Shown piece after piece: positions 15,438-24,629 of a stretch of 55,747 bases of DNA. The position numbers were made by a program, and so were the translations under genes. The DNA is taken from positions 1 through 55,747 of the forward strand of contig NZ_JAKOAV010000024.1 of assembly GCF_029478095.1 (NCBI RefSeq), in the 5' to 3' direction. Under the pieces are notes generated by a model. It did not search any database and was not told the origin of the DNA. It saw only the letters and a program-made list of their open reading frames with translations. The first letter of the stretch is position 1. Each line of letters opens with the position of its first letter. The stretch comes from Pelotomaculum isophthalicicum JI (GTDB taxonomy: Bacteria; Bacillota; Desulfotomaculia; Desulfotomaculales; Pelotomaculaceae).

Positions 15438-16541
15438 GTGAACGCGAAAGTATATTTTACAGACATGCGGGCGGGACATAATCAAAGCATGCTTGACAAG
15501 GTGGAAAAATTATTTGTGCGGGCCGGCTTGCGGGAAATTATCGCGCCTGGGGATCTGGTCGCCGTTAAACTGCATTTTGGCGAACGCGGCAACACCGGTT
15601 ATGTCCGCCCCCAGTTTGTGCGCCGGATTGTAGACAAGGTGAAAGAGCTGGGCGGTAAGCCGTTTCTAACGGACGGTAACACCCTCTATAAAGGCAGCCG
15701 TACAGACGCCGTCGACCATTTACAGACAGCGGTCGAGAACGGTTTCGCCTATGCGGTGGTGGGCGCCCCGCTGGTCATCGCCGACGGGTTGACTGGAAAA
15801 GAATACGTGAATGTGCAGATCAACCGGAAGCATTTTAATGAAGTGAAAATATGCTCGTCCGCCTGCCACGCCGACGCCATGATCGCGGTTACTCATTTTA
15901 AAGGCCATGAACTTGTCGGGTTTGGTGGTGTTATTAAGAATCTGGGGATGGGGCTGGGCTCCAGAAGCGGCAAATTAATGATGCACTCTGACGTTCACCC
16001 CGTGGTGAGCGCCGACAAGTGCAAGGGTTGTGAAAGATGCGGCCAGTGGTGCCCGGCTGGAGCAATCTCAATGGAGCATAAAGTATCTTTTATCGATCCC
16101 GGTAAGTGTATCGGCTGCGGTGAATGTACCGTAACCTGCCCGGCCGGCGCTATTCAGATTGACTGGCAGTCCGATCCCGATCTGATGCAGGAGAAAATAG
16201 TTGAATATGCTGAAGGCGCTATTAAAAATAAGAACGGCAAATGCGGTTTTATCACATTTGTCACCCAGGTAACCCCTGATTGTGATTGTTGTGGTTTTAG
16301 TGACGCCCCCTTGGTGAGGGATATCGGCATACTGGCTTCACGCGACCCGGTTGCCCTTGATCAGGCTTGCATCGATTTGGTTAACCGGGAAAAGGTCTTG
16401 CCGGGCAGCCGTTTGGCCGGCAAAGGGGACGTGCAGGATAAGTTTCTCGCATTGTATCCCGGCATTGACTGGCGGCGCCAGCTGGATTACGCCGAAGAAA
16501 TCGGGCTGGGCACCAAGAAATATGAATTAATAGGTTGCTGA
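15438..16541 (+). CDS. DUF362 protein with two 4Fe-4S ferredoxin motifs
   Basis: A 367-aa cytoplasmic iron-sulfur protein. The DUF362 domain is split around the ferredoxin insert: VKLHFGERGNTGYVRPQFVR and FKGHELVGFGGVIKNLGMGL in the N-terminal part, and LASRDPVALDQACIDLVN in the C-terminal part. Two clusters are bound by CKGCERCGQWCP and CIGCGECTVTCP (about residues 195-235). A further Cys-rich CDCC motif lies near 280. GTG start with GCGGGGG upstream. This family is common in anaerobes, but the reaction is not established. It stands immediately upstream of ptb-buk without clear co-transcription signals. Confidence 0.88.
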   Translation: MNAKVYFTDMRAGHNQSMLDKVEKLFVRAGLREIIAPGDLVAVKLHFGERGNTGYVRPQFVRRIVDKVKELGGKPFLTDGNTLYKGSRTDAVDHLQTAVENGFAYAVVGAPLVIADGLTGKEYVNVQINRKHFNEVKICSSACHADAMIAVTHFKGHELVGFGGVIKNLGMGLGSRSGKLMMHSDVHPVVSADKCKGCERCGQWCPAGAISMEHKVSFIDPGKCIGCGECTVTCPAGAIQIDWQSDPDLMQEKIVEYAEGAIKNKNGKCGFITFVTQVTPDCDCCGFSDAPLVRDIGILASRDPVALDQACIDLVNREKVLPGSRLAGKGDVQDKFLALYPGIDWRRQLDYAEEIGLGTKKYELIGC

Positions 16542-16602
16542 ATCAACAAATATGTATATATACAAGTTTAATTTTTATCTTAAATAGAGAGGTGATTGCT
16601 AA

Positions 16603-17523
16603 ATGAAAAGTTTTGCGGACATAGTGGGGGAAGCTAAAAAATGCCCTCCGAAAAAGGTTGCCATAGCTGTAGCCCAAGACGGGGAGGTAATCGAGGCCGC
16701 CAGAGAATGTCAGGAAAACGGCATCGCTAATGCCGTACTGGTTGGTGATGCCGACGAAATTGCCCGAATATCAAGCGAAAGGGGCATTGATATCAGTGAT
16801 TTTGAAGTAATCGACGAACCGGATATCGATGACGCGGCCAGAAAAGCGGTTCAAATGGTCCACAGCGGGGAAGCCGATATGGTGATGAAAGGCGCGGTTA
16901 ACTCACCAACTGTGTTAAAGGCTGTTCTGGATAAGAATATCGGGCTCCGCACCGGGAAAGTCTTAAGTCACGTGGCTGTGTTCGAATCACCCGGTTACAA
17001 TCGATTGATGCTGATGACGGATGCGGGGATGAACATCAAACCCACCTTTGTCCAAAAGGTTGATATGGTTAAAAACGCCGTGTTTGTCGCCAAGTCACTG
17101 AGAATTGAAACTCCCAAAGTAGCAATCATCTCTCATATGGAACTGGTAAATCCTGACATGACCAGTTCTGTGGACGCGGGTATGCTATGCAAGATGGCTG
17201 AAAGAGGCCAAATCAAGGACTGCATCATTGACGGGCCGCTGGCCCTGGATCTGGCCTTATCCAAAGAATCAGCCCGGGCTAAAGGCGTGAAAAGTCCTGT
17301 CGCCGGCCAGGCCGACATCCTTGTACTGGATAATATCGACGCGGCCAACGTTCTTTATAAAGCGTTGGTATTCCTGGGCGGGGCTAAAATAACCGGCTTG
17401 ATTGTGGGCGCCAGCGTCCCGGTAATCCTGACGTCGCGTGCCGATTCTTCCGAAGCGAAACTGGTTTCAGTCGCTGTCGGGGTGCTCATGGCAAACATGG
17501 CAAATGTTAAGAAGAAGAAATAA
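16603..17523 (+). CDS. ptb: phosphate butyryltransferase
   Basis: A 306-aa enzyme of the phosphate acetyl/butaryl transferase family, which interconverts butyryl-CoA + Pi and butyryl-phosphate + CoA. Visible features are the N-terminal KKVAIAVAQDGEVIEAAREC, the GEADMVMKGAVNSPTVLKAV block, the LSHVAVFESPGYNRLMLMTD segment with conserved TDAG, and the C-terminal GLIVGASVPVILTSRADSSE, where SRADS is the phosphate-binding signature. ATG has GAGAGGTG upstream. The gene is 45 bases upstream of butyrate kinase, the standard pairing, so butyrate (or a branched-chain acid) is the likely substrate; the pair makes ATP in the forward direction. Confidence 0.93.
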   Translation: MKSFADIVGEAKKCPPKKVAIAVAQDGEVIEAARECQENGIANAVLVGDADEIARISSERGIDISDFEVIDEPDIDDAARKAVQMVHSGEADMVMKGAVNSPTVLKAVLDKNIGLRTGKVLSHVAVFESPGYNRLMLMTDAGMNIKPTFVQKVDMVKNAVFVAKSLRIETPKVAIISHMELVNPDMTSSVDAGMLCKMAERGQIKDCIIDGPLALDLALSKESARAKGVKSPVAGQADILVLDNIDAANVLYKALVFLGGAKITGLIVGASVPVILTSRADSSEAKLVSVAVGVLMANMANVKKKK

Positions 17524-17568
17524 GTATGATTGATTTTTGACCAAGTTTCAGTATCCAAAGGGGGTTGC

Positions 17569-18645
17569 ATGGATATGAAAAATTTTTTGCAGCTGATCAT
17601 CAACCCTGGCTCAACTTCGACCAAGCTTGCGGTTTTTCGGGGCAACGAGCCCGTATATTCCGAGACTTTGAGACACAGCAGTGAAGAACTGAGAAAATTT
17701 CAAGGAATCACCGGCCAATTTAACTACAGGCGGCGGCTTGTTATGGATGCCATGGTGAAATCAGGTGTTCAGCCCGGGGAGCTTGACGCTGTGGTCGGCA
17801 GGGGTGGCTTGCTTAAGCCCGTTCCGGGGGGCACCTATCTGGTAAATAAAAAAATGATAGAAGATTTGGAAGCGGAAAGACGCGGGGCGCACGCTTCGAA
17901 TCTGGGCGGTTTGATTGCGCGCTCCATCGCGGGTGAGCTAGGTATACCGGCGTATATCGTGGACCCGGTATGCATTGATGAAAAAGAACCTGTGTCGCGC
18001 ATTTCGGGAATGCCGGAAAATCCCAGAGAAAGCCTGTTTCACGCGCTGAACCAAAAGGCCGTGGCCAGGCGGGCGGCGGAAGATATGGGTAAAGATTATT
18101 CTGAAATAAACCTCGTCGTCGCTCACCTGGGTGGCGGGATATCGGTAGGCGCTCATTTGCGGGGCCGGGTTATCGATGTGAATGACGCGCTGGCGGGTGA
18201 CGGCCCGTTCACGCCCGAGCGGAGCGGGGGGGTGCCCGTGGGGAAACTGGTGGAAATGTGTTACAGCGGCCGTTATACCAGGGAAGAGATGATGAAAAAA
18301 GTAGTCGGAGGAGGCGGACTTGCCGCTTACCTGGGGACGGCGGACGCGCTGGAGATAGAAAAGAGGATTGAGCAAGGCGACAAGCAGGCAAAATTAATCT
18401 ATGAGGCAATGGCTTACCAGGTGGCAAAGGAAATAGGCGCTTGCGGCGCAATCCTAAAAGGCGATGTCGACGCTGTCGTCATAACTGGCGGCATTGCCCA
18501 TAGCCGTATGCTCGTGGGATGGATTGAGGAAAGGGTTAGTTTTATCGCCCCGGTCCGTGTCTATCCGGGTGAAAATGAGATGGAGGCCCTGGCGGCTGGT
18601 GGATATAGAGTGCTGGCCGGACTGGAGGCAGTGAAGGTTTATTAA
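17569..18645 (+). CDS. buk: butyrate kinase
   Basis: A 358-aa ASKHA-fold acetokinase-family enzyme that phosphorylates ADP from butyryl-phosphate. N-terminal phosphate-1 motif IINPGSTSTKLAVFRG; central VVAHLGGGISVGAHLRGRV and GPFTPERSGGVP, and the adenosine motif VVITGGIAHSRMLVGWI. The start is placed at the ATG at 17569 (AAAGGGGG upstream), which gives the usual family length; an in-frame ATG 39 bases upstream would add an odd tail. It is followed by a hairpin terminator, ending the ptb-buk unit. Confidence 0.94.
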   Translation: MDMKNFLQLIINPGSTSTKLAVFRGNEPVYSETLRHSSEELRKFQGITGQFNYRRRLVMDAMVKSGVQPGELDAVVGRGGLLKPVPGGTYLVNKKMIEDLEAERRGAHASNLGGLIARSIAGELGIPAYIVDPVCIDEKEPVSRISGMPENPRESLFHALNQKAVARRAAEDMGKDYSEINLVVAHLGGGISVGAHLRGRVIDVNDALAGDGPFTPERSGGVPVGKLVEMCYSGRYTREEMMKKVVGGGGLAAYLGTADALEIEKRIEQGDKQAKLIYEAMAYQVAKEIGACGAILKGDVDAVVITGGIAHSRMLVGWIEERVSFIAPVRVYPGENEMEALAAGGYRVLAGLEAVKVY

Positions 18646-18676
18646 TAATTGATCTGAATAATGATTTAAATAACAG

Positions 18677-18712
18677 TCCCGTACCACTTTGACAGTGATA
18701 CGGGATATTTTT
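18677..18712 (+). terminator. terminator of ptb-buk
   Basis: TCCCGTA (18677-18683) pairs with TACGGGA (18699-18705), with an inner CAC/GTG extension, followed by a T-rich run. Confidence 0.8.
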
Positions 18713-18825
18713 TGTTTGTTCTCTTTTATTTTTAAAAAGAAAATTAATCCAGTAATGGAGGAATAAAAAGGGATATGTCGAAATTAAGTTATTAGCAACT
18801 TACTTGCGGGGAGAGATGCTTTAGC

Positions 18826-19608
18826 GTGGAGATTACTACAGTTGCCGGTATCTTAATAGGTGTATTGTCTCTTGTGTTAGCTTTTGTTTTGGACGGAGGA
18901 AATATCTTAGCACTGCTTAAGCCCACAGCGGCTATGATTGTTTTTGGCGGGACAATTGGCGCGACGATTATTTCTTTTTCGTTGAATGAAGTAATGATTG
19001 TTCCAAAATTATTTAAAATTATCCTTTTTCAGAAACTTCCCGATGAAATAGCTCTGATTGAGCAGTTGGTATCCCTGGCCGATAAAGTGCGCCGGGAAGG
19101 ACTCTTGTACCTTGAGAATGAATTGCCCAACGTGGATGACAGCTTCATGCGCAAAGGAATTCAGTTGGTTGTGGATGGTACAGACCCGGAGTTGGTCCGC
19201 CAGATTATGGAGACCGAAATGTACGCCGTGCAGGAGCGTCACCATGTCGGCGCGAGTATATTTGAGGCTGCCGGGGGGTTTGCGCCTACCATGGGTATTA
19301 TCGGTACGGTGATGGGGCTGGTGCACGTGCTCAGCAACTTGGAATCGCCGGAGGAGTTGGGGCCCTCTATCGCCCTCGCGTTTATCGCTACATTGTACGG
19401 TGTCGGCTCGGCCAACATTTTATGGATCCCGATATCCGGCAAGTTGAAAAATCTCAGCAAAAAAGAAGCCATGCTGCGTGAAATGATGTTGGAAGGAATC
19501 ATGTCCATCCAGGCAGGCTACAACCCTGTATTGATCCGGGAAAGGCTGACTGCCTTTTTGAAGCCGAAGGGCGGCGCGGCGGCGCAAGAAGTTGGAGAGG
19601 AAGAGTAG
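18826..19608 (+). CDS. motA: flagellar motor stator protein MotA
   Basis: A 260-aa inner-membrane protein with four helices, at about residues 3-20 (ILIGVLSLVLAFVLDGG), 30-55, 145-170 (FAPTMGIIGTVMGLVHVL) and 180-205 (IALAFIATLYGVGSANILWI). With MotB it forms the ion channel that drives flagellar rotation. The large cytoplasmic loop (residues 60-140) carries charged residues that contact the rotor. The GTG start has GGGGAGAG upstream. The motB gene begins 6 bases after its stop. No sigma-D site was recognised upstream. Confidence 0.94.
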   Translation: MEITTVAGILIGVLSLVLAFVLDGGNILALLKPTAAMIVFGGTIGATIISFSLNEVMIVPKLFKIILFQKLPDEIALIEQLVSLADKVRREGLLYLENELPNVDDSFMRKGIQLVVDGTDPELVRQIMETEMYAVQERHHVGASIFEAAGGFAPTMGIIGTVMGLVHVLSNLESPEELGPSIALAFIATLYGVGSANILWIPISGKLKNLSKKEAMLREMMLEGIMSIQAGYNPVLIRERLTAFLKPKGGAAAQEVGEEE

Positions 19609-19614
19609 TTGTAG

Positions 19615-20373
19615 ATGAGGAAGAAAGAGCCTGAACCTGAAGGTAAAGCAGGCATGGAGAGGTGGCTGCTGACCTACTCCGATTTAATTACCCTGTTGAT
19701 GATCTTTTTTGTGGTCATGTACGCTCTTAGCAGCATTAATTCAAAAAAGTTTGAGGCGATGGCTGTTTCGCTCTCAAGAGCTATGGGGGGCGGCCAGTCG
19801 GTGATGTCCAATCCCGGCGCTTCGCTGGCGCCCGGGGTTTCCGGTGAGGCGGAGATAGCTGAGGAGCAAGAACTGGAGCGAATTAAGAACGAATTACAAA
19901 CGTATATTGATCAAAACGGGTTGAACGGCAGGGTATGGGTTAACATGGAGGAGCGGGGTATCGTGTTAAGCTTTCAGGATGTGGCCCTTTTCCCCTTGGG
20001 TTCCGCCCAGCTCACACCCAGCGCCAGGGATTTGATAGTCAAAGTCGGGCTAATCTTGATCAAGACGACGCAATTTATCAGGGTTGAAGGGCATACCGAC
20101 AACCTGCCGATTAATACTAAAGAATTTCCTTCAAACTGGGAATTGTCAGTGGCCAGATCCACCAGCGTAGTGCAGGAATTAATTCGGGAACTGAACTTTC
20201 CGCCACGCAGGCTTTCCGCGACAGGCTACGGTGAATTCCGCCCGCGTGAACCGAACGACTCGGCGGAGAATCGCCAGAAAAACCGCCGGGTTGACATAGT
20301 GGTTTTGAAAAGCAAATACGAAACGGCTGAACCTATGTCGGTCAAACCTCCTTACAATGAACAGATTCAATAA
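19615..20373 (+). CDS. motB: flagellar motor stator protein MotB
   Basis: A 252-aa protein with one N-terminal helix. The plug/TM region RWLLTYSDLITLLMIFFVV contains the ion-carrying Asp at residue 23. The periplasmic-side OmpA-like peptidoglycan-binding domain occupies about residues 110-240, with FIRVEGHTDNLPINTKEFPS, NWELSVARSTSVVQEL and SATGYGEFRPREPN. It anchors MotA to the cell wall. The motif around Asp23 (TYSDLITLL) is like proton-type MotB; ion choice is inference. It is followed directly by an intergenic repeat element that separates motAB from cheW. Confidence 0.94.
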   Translation: MRKKEPEPEGKAGMERWLLTYSDLITLLMIFFVVMYALSSINSKKFEAMAVSLSRAMGGGQSVMSNPGASLAPGVSGEAEIAEEQELERIKNELQTYIDQNGLNGRVWVNMEERGIVLSFQDVALFPLGSAQLTPSARDLIVKVGLILIKTTQFIRVEGHTDNLPINTKEFPSNWELSVARSTSVVQELIRELNFPPRRLSATGYGEFRPREPNDSAENRQKNRRVDIVVLKSKYETAEPMSVKPPYNEQIQ

Positions 20374-20377
20374 AAAG

Positions 20378-20550
20378 ACAGGAGTCAGGAGTCAGAATTC
20401 AGGAGTCAGAATGGGGAACAGTTTGATGAAGCGAAGCTTCATGGGTGTCTGACTCCTAAATACTTAGGAGTCGTCAGGAGAAGTATGAAAGTACGGTTAT
20501 CGTCTTTAAACATTCTGAGTACTGACTCCTGACTACTGAATACTTGAATT
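20378..20550. repeat. intergenic inverted repeat element B (GTCAGGAGTCAG family)
   Basis: It starts with AGGAGTCAGGAGTCAGAATTC repeats near 20380-20412 and ends with inverted copies (CTGACTCCTGACTACTGAAT, 20522-20541). In between are further TGACTCCTAA / TTAGGAGTC inverted copies and a GAAGCGAAGCTTC palindrome. It lies wholly between motB and cheW. Confidence 0.75.
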
Positions 20551-20569
20551 TAGAAAGGAGTATGTACGA

Positions 20570-21061
20570 ATGGCTAAAGGTGAAAAGCAGATTGACAGCA
20601 AGGAAGACCAAATGGTAGTTTTTCAGCTGACGGAGCAGACTTACGGTATTGATATTGACGCTGTTTTTGAAATAATCAGGATGGAGGCAATTACCAGGGT
20701 GCCGCGCACTCCTCATTTTGTTGAAGGTGTGATCAACCTGCGCGGTAAAATCATCCCGGTGATTGATCTGTGCAAGCGGTTTAACCTGCCTTTGACGGAG
20801 AGAACCAGTTCCAGCAGGATTATTATTGTGGACGTGGGCGGCAACACCATCGGTATGATTGTCGACGGTGTTTCGGAAGTGCTTCGTGTACCTTTAGACA
20901 GTATTGAACCGCCTCCGCCGATGATTCACGGAATTGACGCGGCTTATTTGAGGGGCATAGCCATCCTGGACAGCAGGCTGGTGATCCTGCTCAACCTGGA
21001 GAAAATACTATACGAACACGAGCAGAGTGAACTTCAGAGGTTTGGAATAGAAACAGCATAG
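20570..21061 (+). CDS. cheW: chemotaxis coupling protein CheW
   Basis: A 163-aa adaptor that joins chemoreceptors to CheA. The CheW fold is seen in MVVFQLTEQTYGIDIDAVFE, then EAITRVPRTPHFVEGVINLR, GKIIPVIDLCKRF, and the SSRIIIVDVGGNTIGMIVDG strand with VSEVLRV. ATG has AAAGGAG upstream. Unusually, the RBS sits only 17 bases after repeat element B. cheA starts 11 bases after its stop, so cheW-cheA-cheB form an operon. Confidence 0.95.
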   Translation: MAKGEKQIDSKEDQMVVFQLTEQTYGIDIDAVFEIIRMEAITRVPRTPHFVEGVINLRGKIIPVIDLCKRFNLPLTERTSSSRIIIVDVGGNTIGMIVDGVSEVLRVPLDSIEPPPPMIHGIDAAYLRGIAILDSRLVILLNLEKILYEHEQSELQRFGIETA

Positions 21062-21072
21062 GGGTGGAGAAT

Positions 21073-23136
21073 ATGTTTTCAGACGAAGAAATCAGCGTTT
21101 TCCTAGATGAACTGGAAGAAAAAATTCAGGTGCTTAATGAAAATATATTAGTGCTGGAACGTGAAGGGGGAAGCCAGGAAGCGCTCCAGGAGATTTTCCG
21201 GGCCGCCCATACCATTAAAGGATCGTCAGCTGTCATGGGCTATGATAAAATGGCCTCCCTCACTCATGAAATAGAAAATCTTTTCGACCAGATGCGCAAG
21301 GGGCTTCTTCCCGTATCCGGCCCGCTGGTGGATACGCTTTTTATGGCCTTGGACACCCTGCAAATACTGCGGGACGAAATTATCGGCAAAGATGTTTCAG
21401 TGGACATCGAACAAGTGGTGACCAGTTTGAGACAATTTCAGGGGGCCGGTTCCGCTCCTGCGCCGGGTGGCAAACCGGAAAGCGGCAAAGGAGTGTTAAA
21501 ACAGCCGGCTGCCATTGTTGAAGGCGGCTTGGAGGCAGTCGACGAGGATGTGATCAGGGAAGCCGAGATGAAAGGTTTCCAGGCTTTCTGGATAAATGTT
21601 GAGCTGGAATCCAGTTGCCAGATGAAATCCGTCCGCGCTTTTCTGGTTTTTGAAACCCTTCAGCAGATGGGTGAGGTTATTAAAAGCCAGCCGTCCGCCG
21701 ATGATATTCAGGAAGGTAATTTTGACGCCGGCTTCCGGGTTGTTTTACTTACCGGCGAAGACCCGGACCGGATTAGAAACCTGTTGATGACTGTTTCGGA
21801 AGTGGCAAAGGTCGAGGTAAGCCAAATTAAACTAGCCGCCGGTCAGGAAGTGCGGGAGCAGGTTGCGGCGGGAGCGCGGGCGGAAAAGACGGAGCAAGCG
21901 GCAAAGGCCGATCATGAAGTGAAAACTGTCCAGACTGTCCGGGTGGATGTCCAAAAGCTGGATACGCTGATGAATCTCGTGGGAGAACTGGTGATAGATC
22001 GCACCAGATTGAACCGTTTCGCGGAGATTTTTGAAGGGCGTTTCGGCTCAGGGTCCGGGGATATGGTCGAAACGATGAATGAGATTTCCAGCCACCTGGG
22101 TCAAGTTGCCGGCGACCTGCAGGAACAGATCATGAAGGCCAGGATGCTGCCGGTGGCGCAAGTGTTTAACCGTTTCCCCAGAATGGTCCGCGACCTGGCC
22201 CAAAAGCTGAACAAGGAAGTAAACTTTATTGTTGAAGGCCACGAGACCGAGCTCGACCGCAATGTCATCGAGGTGATCGGCGACCCTCTCATTCACTTGA
22301 TCAGGAACTCTCTCGATCACGGGATTGAAGGACCGGAAGAGAGGGTTAAGCTGGGTAAGCCAAGGAACGGCACTTTGAAACTTAAGGCTTCATACATGGA
22401 AAACCACATTATCATAACCGTGCAGGACGACGGAAAAGGGATGGACCCGGCCCGGCTCCGCGCCAAGGCTGTGGAAAAAGGCCTTATTGACAGTGAGGTG
22501 GCGCAGAGAATGTCTGACCCGGAAGCACTGAACCTGATCTTCATGCCTGGTTTCTCCACTGTCACCAAAGTCAGCGACCTTTCCGGCCGCGGCGTGGGCA
22601 TGGATATAGTTCGCAACCACATTGATCAAATAAACGGGATTATTGATCTTGTCAGCGCGCCTGGGGTCGGCACTACTATTACCATCAAACTGCCCCTCAC
22701 GCTGGCTATTATCCGGGCTTTAATGGTGGAATTGGGCAACGAACAATTTGCCTTCCCGCTTACCAATGTCGTGGAGACAATCAGTGTCAAGGCTGAGGAA
22801 ATCAAGAAAGTGAAGCATAACGAGGTTATTCTGGTACGGGGAAGAGTGTTGCCTTTGGTCAGGCTCTCCGATATTTTTGAGCGGGAAAGTTGCGCGGAAA
22901 TGGATCGCCTGTTTGTAGTGGTTCTTGGTATCGGGGAAAAGAAAGTCGGAGTAATAGTAGATAAATTATTGGGTGAGCTTGAAATCGTGATAAAATCATT
23001 GGGCGATTACCTTGGTAAAGTGCCTTGCCTTTCCGGCGCCACCATTCTTGGTGACGGCCAGGTGGCTTTGATTGTTGATGTCAGGAGCCTGGTGAAGGAG
23101 ATCGGGGTCGAGGAGGCAGTATATGCCGCCAGCTAA
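21073..23136 (+). CDS. cheA: chemotaxis histidine kinase CheA
   Basis: A 687-aa soluble kinase that phosphorylates CheY and CheB. Domains in order: Hpt with phospho-acceptor His46 in FRAAHTIKGSSAVMGYDKM; a linker and P2-like region; the dimerisation helix (VDVQKLDTLMNLVGELVIDR, about 290); the ATP-binding domain with HLIRNSLDHGIEGPEERVK, QDDGKGMDPARL and SGRGVGMDIVRNHIDQ; and a C-terminal CheW-like domain from about 545. The ATG at 21073 sits behind GGGGTGGAG; an in-frame GTG at 21064 overlaps that site. It overlaps cheB by 14 bases. Confidence 0.96.
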   Translation: MFSDEEISVFLDELEEKIQVLNENILVLEREGGSQEALQEIFRAAHTIKGSSAVMGYDKMASLTHEIENLFDQMRKGLLPVSGPLVDTLFMALDTLQILRDEIIGKDVSVDIEQVVTSLRQFQGAGSAPAPGGKPESGKGVLKQPAAIVEGGLEAVDEDVIREAEMKGFQAFWINVELESSCQMKSVRAFLVFETLQQMGEVIKSQPSADDIQEGNFDAGFRVVLLTGEDPDRIRNLLMTVSEVAKVEVSQIKLAAGQEVREQVAAGARAEKTEQAAKADHEVKTVQTVRVDVQKLDTLMNLVGELVIDRTRLNRFAEIFEGRFGSGSGDMVETMNEISSHLGQVAGDLQEQIMKARMLPVAQVFNRFPRMVRDLAQKLNKEVNFIVEGHETELDRNVIEVIGDPLIHLIRNSLDHGIEGPEERVKLGKPRNGTLKLKASYMENHIIITVQDDGKGMDPARLRAKAVEKGLIDSEVAQRMSDPEALNLIFMPGFSTVTKVSDLSGRGVGMDIVRNHIDQINGIIDLVSAPGVGTTITIKLPLTLAIIRALMVELGNEQFAFPLTNVVETISVKAEEIKKVKHNEVILVRGRVLPLVRLSDIFERESCAEMDRLFVVVLGIGEKKVGVIVDKLLGELEIVIKSLGDYLGKVPCLSGATILGDGQVALIVDVRSLVKEIGVEEAVYAAS

Positions 23137-24250
23137 GGTTTTGGTCGTTGACGATTCCGCCCTGATGCGCCAACTGATCAGTAAGATGCTAGGCAATTAC
23201 AAGGACATTCAGGTGATTGGAACGGCTGTAAACGGCCAGGACGCGCTGGACAAGGTAAAGGTGCTCAAACCAGATGTTGTGACTCTTGATGTCGAAATGC
23301 CTGTGCTCGACGGGCTTGCAGCGTTGCGCCGGATTATGCGTGAGTGCCCTCTGCCGGTAATTATGTGCAGCACGCTCACCGCTTTAGGTACCAGGGCGAC
23401 CATTGAATCGCTAGCTGCCGGTGCGCTGGATTTTATCACCAAACCCACCGGTCCTTCCCGGCTCAATCCAATGGTGGAAGAGTTGGCCGGTAAAATTAGG
23501 GTGGCTGCCGCAGTGCCGCTTTCCCGTTTTGCCCGGCGGCCTTTTAGTGTAATGCATACATCAAAGCCTGTCGGCGCTGGCGGAACTACCATGGCTTCCG
23601 GACGCCAGGCGGGCGGCGCTGTCCCGGCGGCGGAACGCAGGACAGCGGTTTCTTCTGTAGCGCGCTTTACCGGCCGTACCCGTGTTGTGGTGATTGGCTG
23701 CTCAACCGGCGGTCCTGCCGCGCTGCAGCAGGTGGTGCCCGCCTTGCCACGCGATTTTCCCGTCCCGGTGGTTATTGTGCAACACATCCCGGTAGGCTTT
23801 TCCAAGCCTCTGGCCGAGCACCTCGACAGGAAAAGCCACCTGGAAGTGCGCCACGCCGAAGACGGCGATTTGATTAGAACAGGCCGCGTGCTGGTGGCTC
23901 CGGCCGGGTTCGACTTGACATTTCGTGACAGGGGCGGCAGTGTTTCCGTGATTCTGGACAGGGGGAGCGCGCCGGTACCCCCGGGAGGGTTCCGGCCATC
24001 GGTGGACGGTGTAATGACTTCAGCCGCGCGTGTGTTCGGAGATTCCGCCATAGGAGTGCTGATGACCGGCATGGGCCGGGACGGCGCCATGGGGATGAAA
24101 GAGATAAAAAATTGTAAAGGCCGCACTATCGCCGAAGCGGAAAGCAGTTGTGTGGTTTACGGCATGCCCCGGGCGGCAGTGGATGCGGGAGCTGCCGACC
24201 GTGTCACCCCACTTCCGCAGATTGCCCAGGAAATTATTAATATGCTGTAA
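23123..24250 (+). CDS. cheB: chemotaxis response regulator / glutamate methylesterase CheB
   Basis: A 375-aa protein. The receiver domain (1-125) has the acidic pair D10/D11 and phospho-acceptor D56 (VVTLDVEMPVLDG), with CSTL and KPTG motifs. A Gly/Ala/Arg-rich linker spans about 135-185. The methylesterase domain (185-375) has the catalytic Ser in VVIGCSTGGPAAL, His in VIVQHIPVGFSK and Asp in MTGMGRDGAMGM. It demethylates chemoreceptors for adaptation. The start overlaps the end of cheA by 14 bases. Its TAA stop forms part of the putative sigma-D -35 box upstream of flgM. Confidence 0.96.
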   Translation: MPPAKVLVVDDSALMRQLISKMLGNYKDIQVIGTAVNGQDALDKVKVLKPDVVTLDVEMPVLDGLAALRRIMRECPLPVIMCSTLTALGTRATIESLAAGALDFITKPTGPSRLNPMVEELAGKIRVAAAVPLSRFARRPFSVMHTSKPVGAGGTTMASGRQAGGAVPAAERRTAVSSVARFTGRTRVVVIGCSTGGPAALQQVVPALPRDFPVPVVIVQHIPVGFSKPLAEHLDRKSHLEVRHAEDGDLIRTGRVLVAPAGFDLTFRDRGGSVSVILDRGSAPVPPGGFRPSVDGVMTSAARVFGDSAIGVLMTGMGRDGAMGMKEIKNCKGRTIAEAESSCVVYGMPRAAVDAGAADRVTPLPQIAQEIINML

Positions 24251-24275
24251 AGTTTCTGTAGCCGGCTGCCGATAA
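24248..24275 (+). promoter_or_regulatory. sigma-D (sigma-28) promoter of flgM operon
   Basis: TAAA (24248-24251), a 16-base spacer and GCCGATAA (24268-24275) match the sigma-28 consensus. The -35 box overlaps the cheB stop codon. It lies about 45 bases upstream of flgM, the anti-sigma-28 gene, consistent with feedback control. Confidence 0.7.
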
Positions 24276-24317
24276 TTATTATAGGATATAAGAGTAGCCG
24301 GAAAGAAGGTGAAGCCG

Positions 24318-24629
24318 GTGATCATTAAAGGGACTAACGGCTTTGACGCTACGAAGGCGTATACCGCCCAATTGCAAAAGCAAGAAAAAATTAAAGCCGA
24401 TAAGAATTGCGGCGCTAATAAAACAGAGCGTGCCGATATACTGGACATCTCATCTGAGGCGCGTCAGGCCCAGATTTACAGGGCGGCACTTAAGGAACTT
24501 CCCGATGTCCGGGAGGATTTGGTTGCTTCAATTAAGAAGCGTATACAGGAAGGCGCCTATAAGCCGGACGCCGGAAAGATTGCCGGCGGTATCCTGGAAG
24601 ATAAGCTGAGCATAGACATCAGGCGGTGA
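24318..24629 (+). CDS. flgM: negative regulator of flagellin synthesis (anti-sigma-28) FlgM
   Basis: A 103-aa mostly disordered protein that binds sigma-28 and is exported through the completed hook-basal body. The N-terminus is MIIKGTNGFDATKAYTAQ; the C-terminal binding part is ERADILDISSEARQAQIYRA, then ELPDVREDLVASIKKRIQEG and YKPDAGKIAGGILEDKL, the conserved FlgM pattern. Start taken at the GTG at 24318 after AGAAGGTG; an in-frame GTG 9 bases upstream is possible. A sigma-28-type promoter precedes it. Its TGA overlaps the GTG of flgN. Confidence 0.88.
   Translation: MIIKGTNGFDATKAYTAQLQKQEKIKADKNCGANKTERADILDISSEARQAQIYRAALKELPDVREDLVASIKKRIQEGAYKPDAGKIAGGILEDKLSIDIRR

Noticed and set aside
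18713-18825. sigma-28 promoter upstream of motA
   Set aside because: No TAAA-spacer-GCCGATAA match was found in the gap before motA.
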